A stretch of 64,000 bases of DNA from Flavobacterium fluviatile (GTDB taxonomy: Bacteria > Bacteroidota > Bacteroidia > Flavobacteriales > Flavobacteriaceae). Below the pieces are notes generated by a model. That model saw only the letters and a program-made list of their open reading frames with translations, had not been told where the DNA came from and did no database searches. Position 1 is the stretch's first letter, and each line of letters begins with the position of its first letter. Shown in pieces: positions 63,149 through 64,000 of the stretch. The DNA lies in the NCBI RefSeq assembly GCF_010645065.1, contig NZ_JAADZW010000021.1:1-64000 (forward strand), given 5' to 3'. The translations under genes were made by a program, and so were the position numbers.

Positions 63149-63190
63149 GGTTTAGGTCCTGAGTTAACACTCAAAGGCCTAAACCATTTT
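63149..63190 (+). terminator. terminator/attenuator between rplL and rpoB
   Basis: GGTTTAGGTCCT pairs with AGGCCTAAACC, and an inner TGAGT/ACTCA stem adds to it, followed by ATTTTT. Partial termination here is common between L7/L12 and rpoB. Confidence 0.75.
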
Positions 63191-63384
63191 TCGTATAATA
63201 AAATATATCAAATTTTATTATCAAATAGTTTAAAATACGAAAAAGTTTTTGATCAGTACGAAGAAAGAAAATAGAGCCATTTTTGGTTTATTTTTAAAGA
63301 TGTATTGATTATAAAAAGAAAGTATAATTAAACAGTGTGTTTTACACAAAAACTACTTTTTTTTAATCAAAATTTTGTTCATTG

Positions 63385-64000
63385 ATGATAACAAATCAGA
63401 CTGAAAGATTGAATTTTGCCTCTACAAAAAATATTCCTCAATATCCGGATTTTCTGGATGTTCAGGTTAAATCATTTAAAGATTTTTTTCAATTAGAAAC
63501 TAAATCTGATGAGAGAGGTGACGAAGGATTGTATAATACCTTCATGGAAAATTTCCCAATTACAGATACCAGAAACAACTTTGTATTGGAATTCCTTGAT
63601 TATTTTGTAGATCCGCCACGTTATACCATTCAAGAATGTATAGAGAGAGGTCTTACTTATAGTGTGCCTTTAAAAGCCAGATTGAAACTATACTGTACAG
63701 ATCCGGAACATGAAGATTTTGAAACAATTGTACAAGATGTTTATCTTGGAACTATACCTTACATGACTCCAAGTGGTACTTTTGTAATTAATGGTGCCGA
63801 GCGTGTTGTAGTATCTCAATTACACCGTTCTCCAGGGGTTTTCTTTGGACAATCCTTCCACGCTAACGGAACTAAACTTTATTCTGCCAGAGTAATTCCT
63901 TTTAAAGGATCCTGGATAGAATTTTCTACAGATATTAACAGCGTTATGTACGCTTATATTGATAGAAAGAAAAAATTACCTGTAACAACTTTATTCCGTG
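63385..64000 (+). CDS. rpoB: RNA polymerase beta subunit (5' part, cut by window end)
   Basis: ATG 63385 opens MITNQTERLNFASTKNIPQY, followed by conserved RpoB segments (FPITDTRNNFVLEFLDYFVD, PYMTPSGTFVINGAERVVVS, SPGVFFGQSF). The visible 205 residues cover the beta-1 lobe. The gene continues beyond the window; rpoC is expected after it. Confidence 0.97.
   Translation, partial: MITNQTERLNFASTKNIPQYPDFLDVQVKSFKDFFQLETKSDERGDEGLYNTFMENFPITDTRNNFVLEFLDYFVDPPRYTIQECIERGLTYSVPLKARLKLYCTDPEHEDFETIVQDVYLGTIPYMTPSGTFVINGAERVVVSQLHRSPGVFFGQSFHANGTKLYSARVIPFKGSWIEFSTDINSVMYAYIDRKKKLPVTTLFR

Noticed and set aside
1..64000. rRNA operon, insertion sequence or phage structural genes
   Set aside because: None seen: no rRNA motifs, transposase signatures or phage capsid, tail or terminase genes were recognised.

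Overview
The window looks like a Flavobacterium (Bacteroidota) chromosome. It is AT-rich, its promoters have the flavobacterial TAnnTTTG -7 box, Shine-Dalgarno sequences are nearly absent, and it carries typical families (TonB-dependent receptors, GSCFA, DUF2490, DUF2851, TamB/TamL). The right end is a textbook tRNA-tuf-secE-nusG-rplKAJL-rpoB operon. Assignments come from reading motifs and gene order; no database search was possible.

Layout. (1) 1-7.8 kb, accessory: a membrane protein plus a DUF4868-like protein resembling a Kiwa anti-phage pair (second gene frameshifted), a CBS-domain/HEPN-like fusion, a hipBA toxin-antitoxin pair with a palindromic operator, a frameshifted histone H1-like gene, a frameshifted TPR/AraC regulator and a lipoprotein. 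(2) 8-23.9 kb: part of a Bacteroidetes-type integrative conjugative element. It has an AraC regulator, an unknown 396-aa protein, a Pmp3-like peptide, traE-traF-traG, three tandem TraI-like genes, traJ-traK-(small)-traM-traN, several unknown genes, and a large serine recombinase whose 3' end runs into an initiator tRNA-Met. traG and the third traI-like gene carry in-frame stops, another gene is frameshifted, and no relaxase, coupling protein or ParA is visible. This copy therefore looks like a decaying, non-autonomous remnant. (3) 24-58 kb, core chromosome: era and der with a structured-RNA-like element (possibly Flavo-1) between them, outer-membrane receptors, an Rrf2 regulator, an M23-MerR-LemA-TPM-TPM operon, alaS, a GxxExxY nuclease-like gene bracketed by 31-bp inverted repeats, an ABC exporter, GSCFA, tamB-tamL, DUF2851, a PspC-domain protein, an amino-acid permease, a helix-hairpin-helix protein, an acyl-CoA dehydrogenase, rpsU with an exceptional perfect Shine-Dalgarno, xerC and hpf. 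(4) 58.4-64 kb: tRNA-Thr, tRNA-Tyr, tRNA-Thr, tuf, tRNA-Trp, secE, nusG, rplK, rplA, rplJ, rplL and the start of rpoB.

Six gene-breaking lesions (four single-base indels and two transition-type nonsense changes) fall in the left 22 kb, and I see none in the 40 kb of core genes. That points to real decay of the accessory region rather than uniform sequencing error. The leading candidates for new biology are the GxxExxY gene inside inverted repeats, the Kiwa-like/CBS-HEPN cluster, and the serine recombinase that borrows the initiator tRNA gene as its own 3' end.
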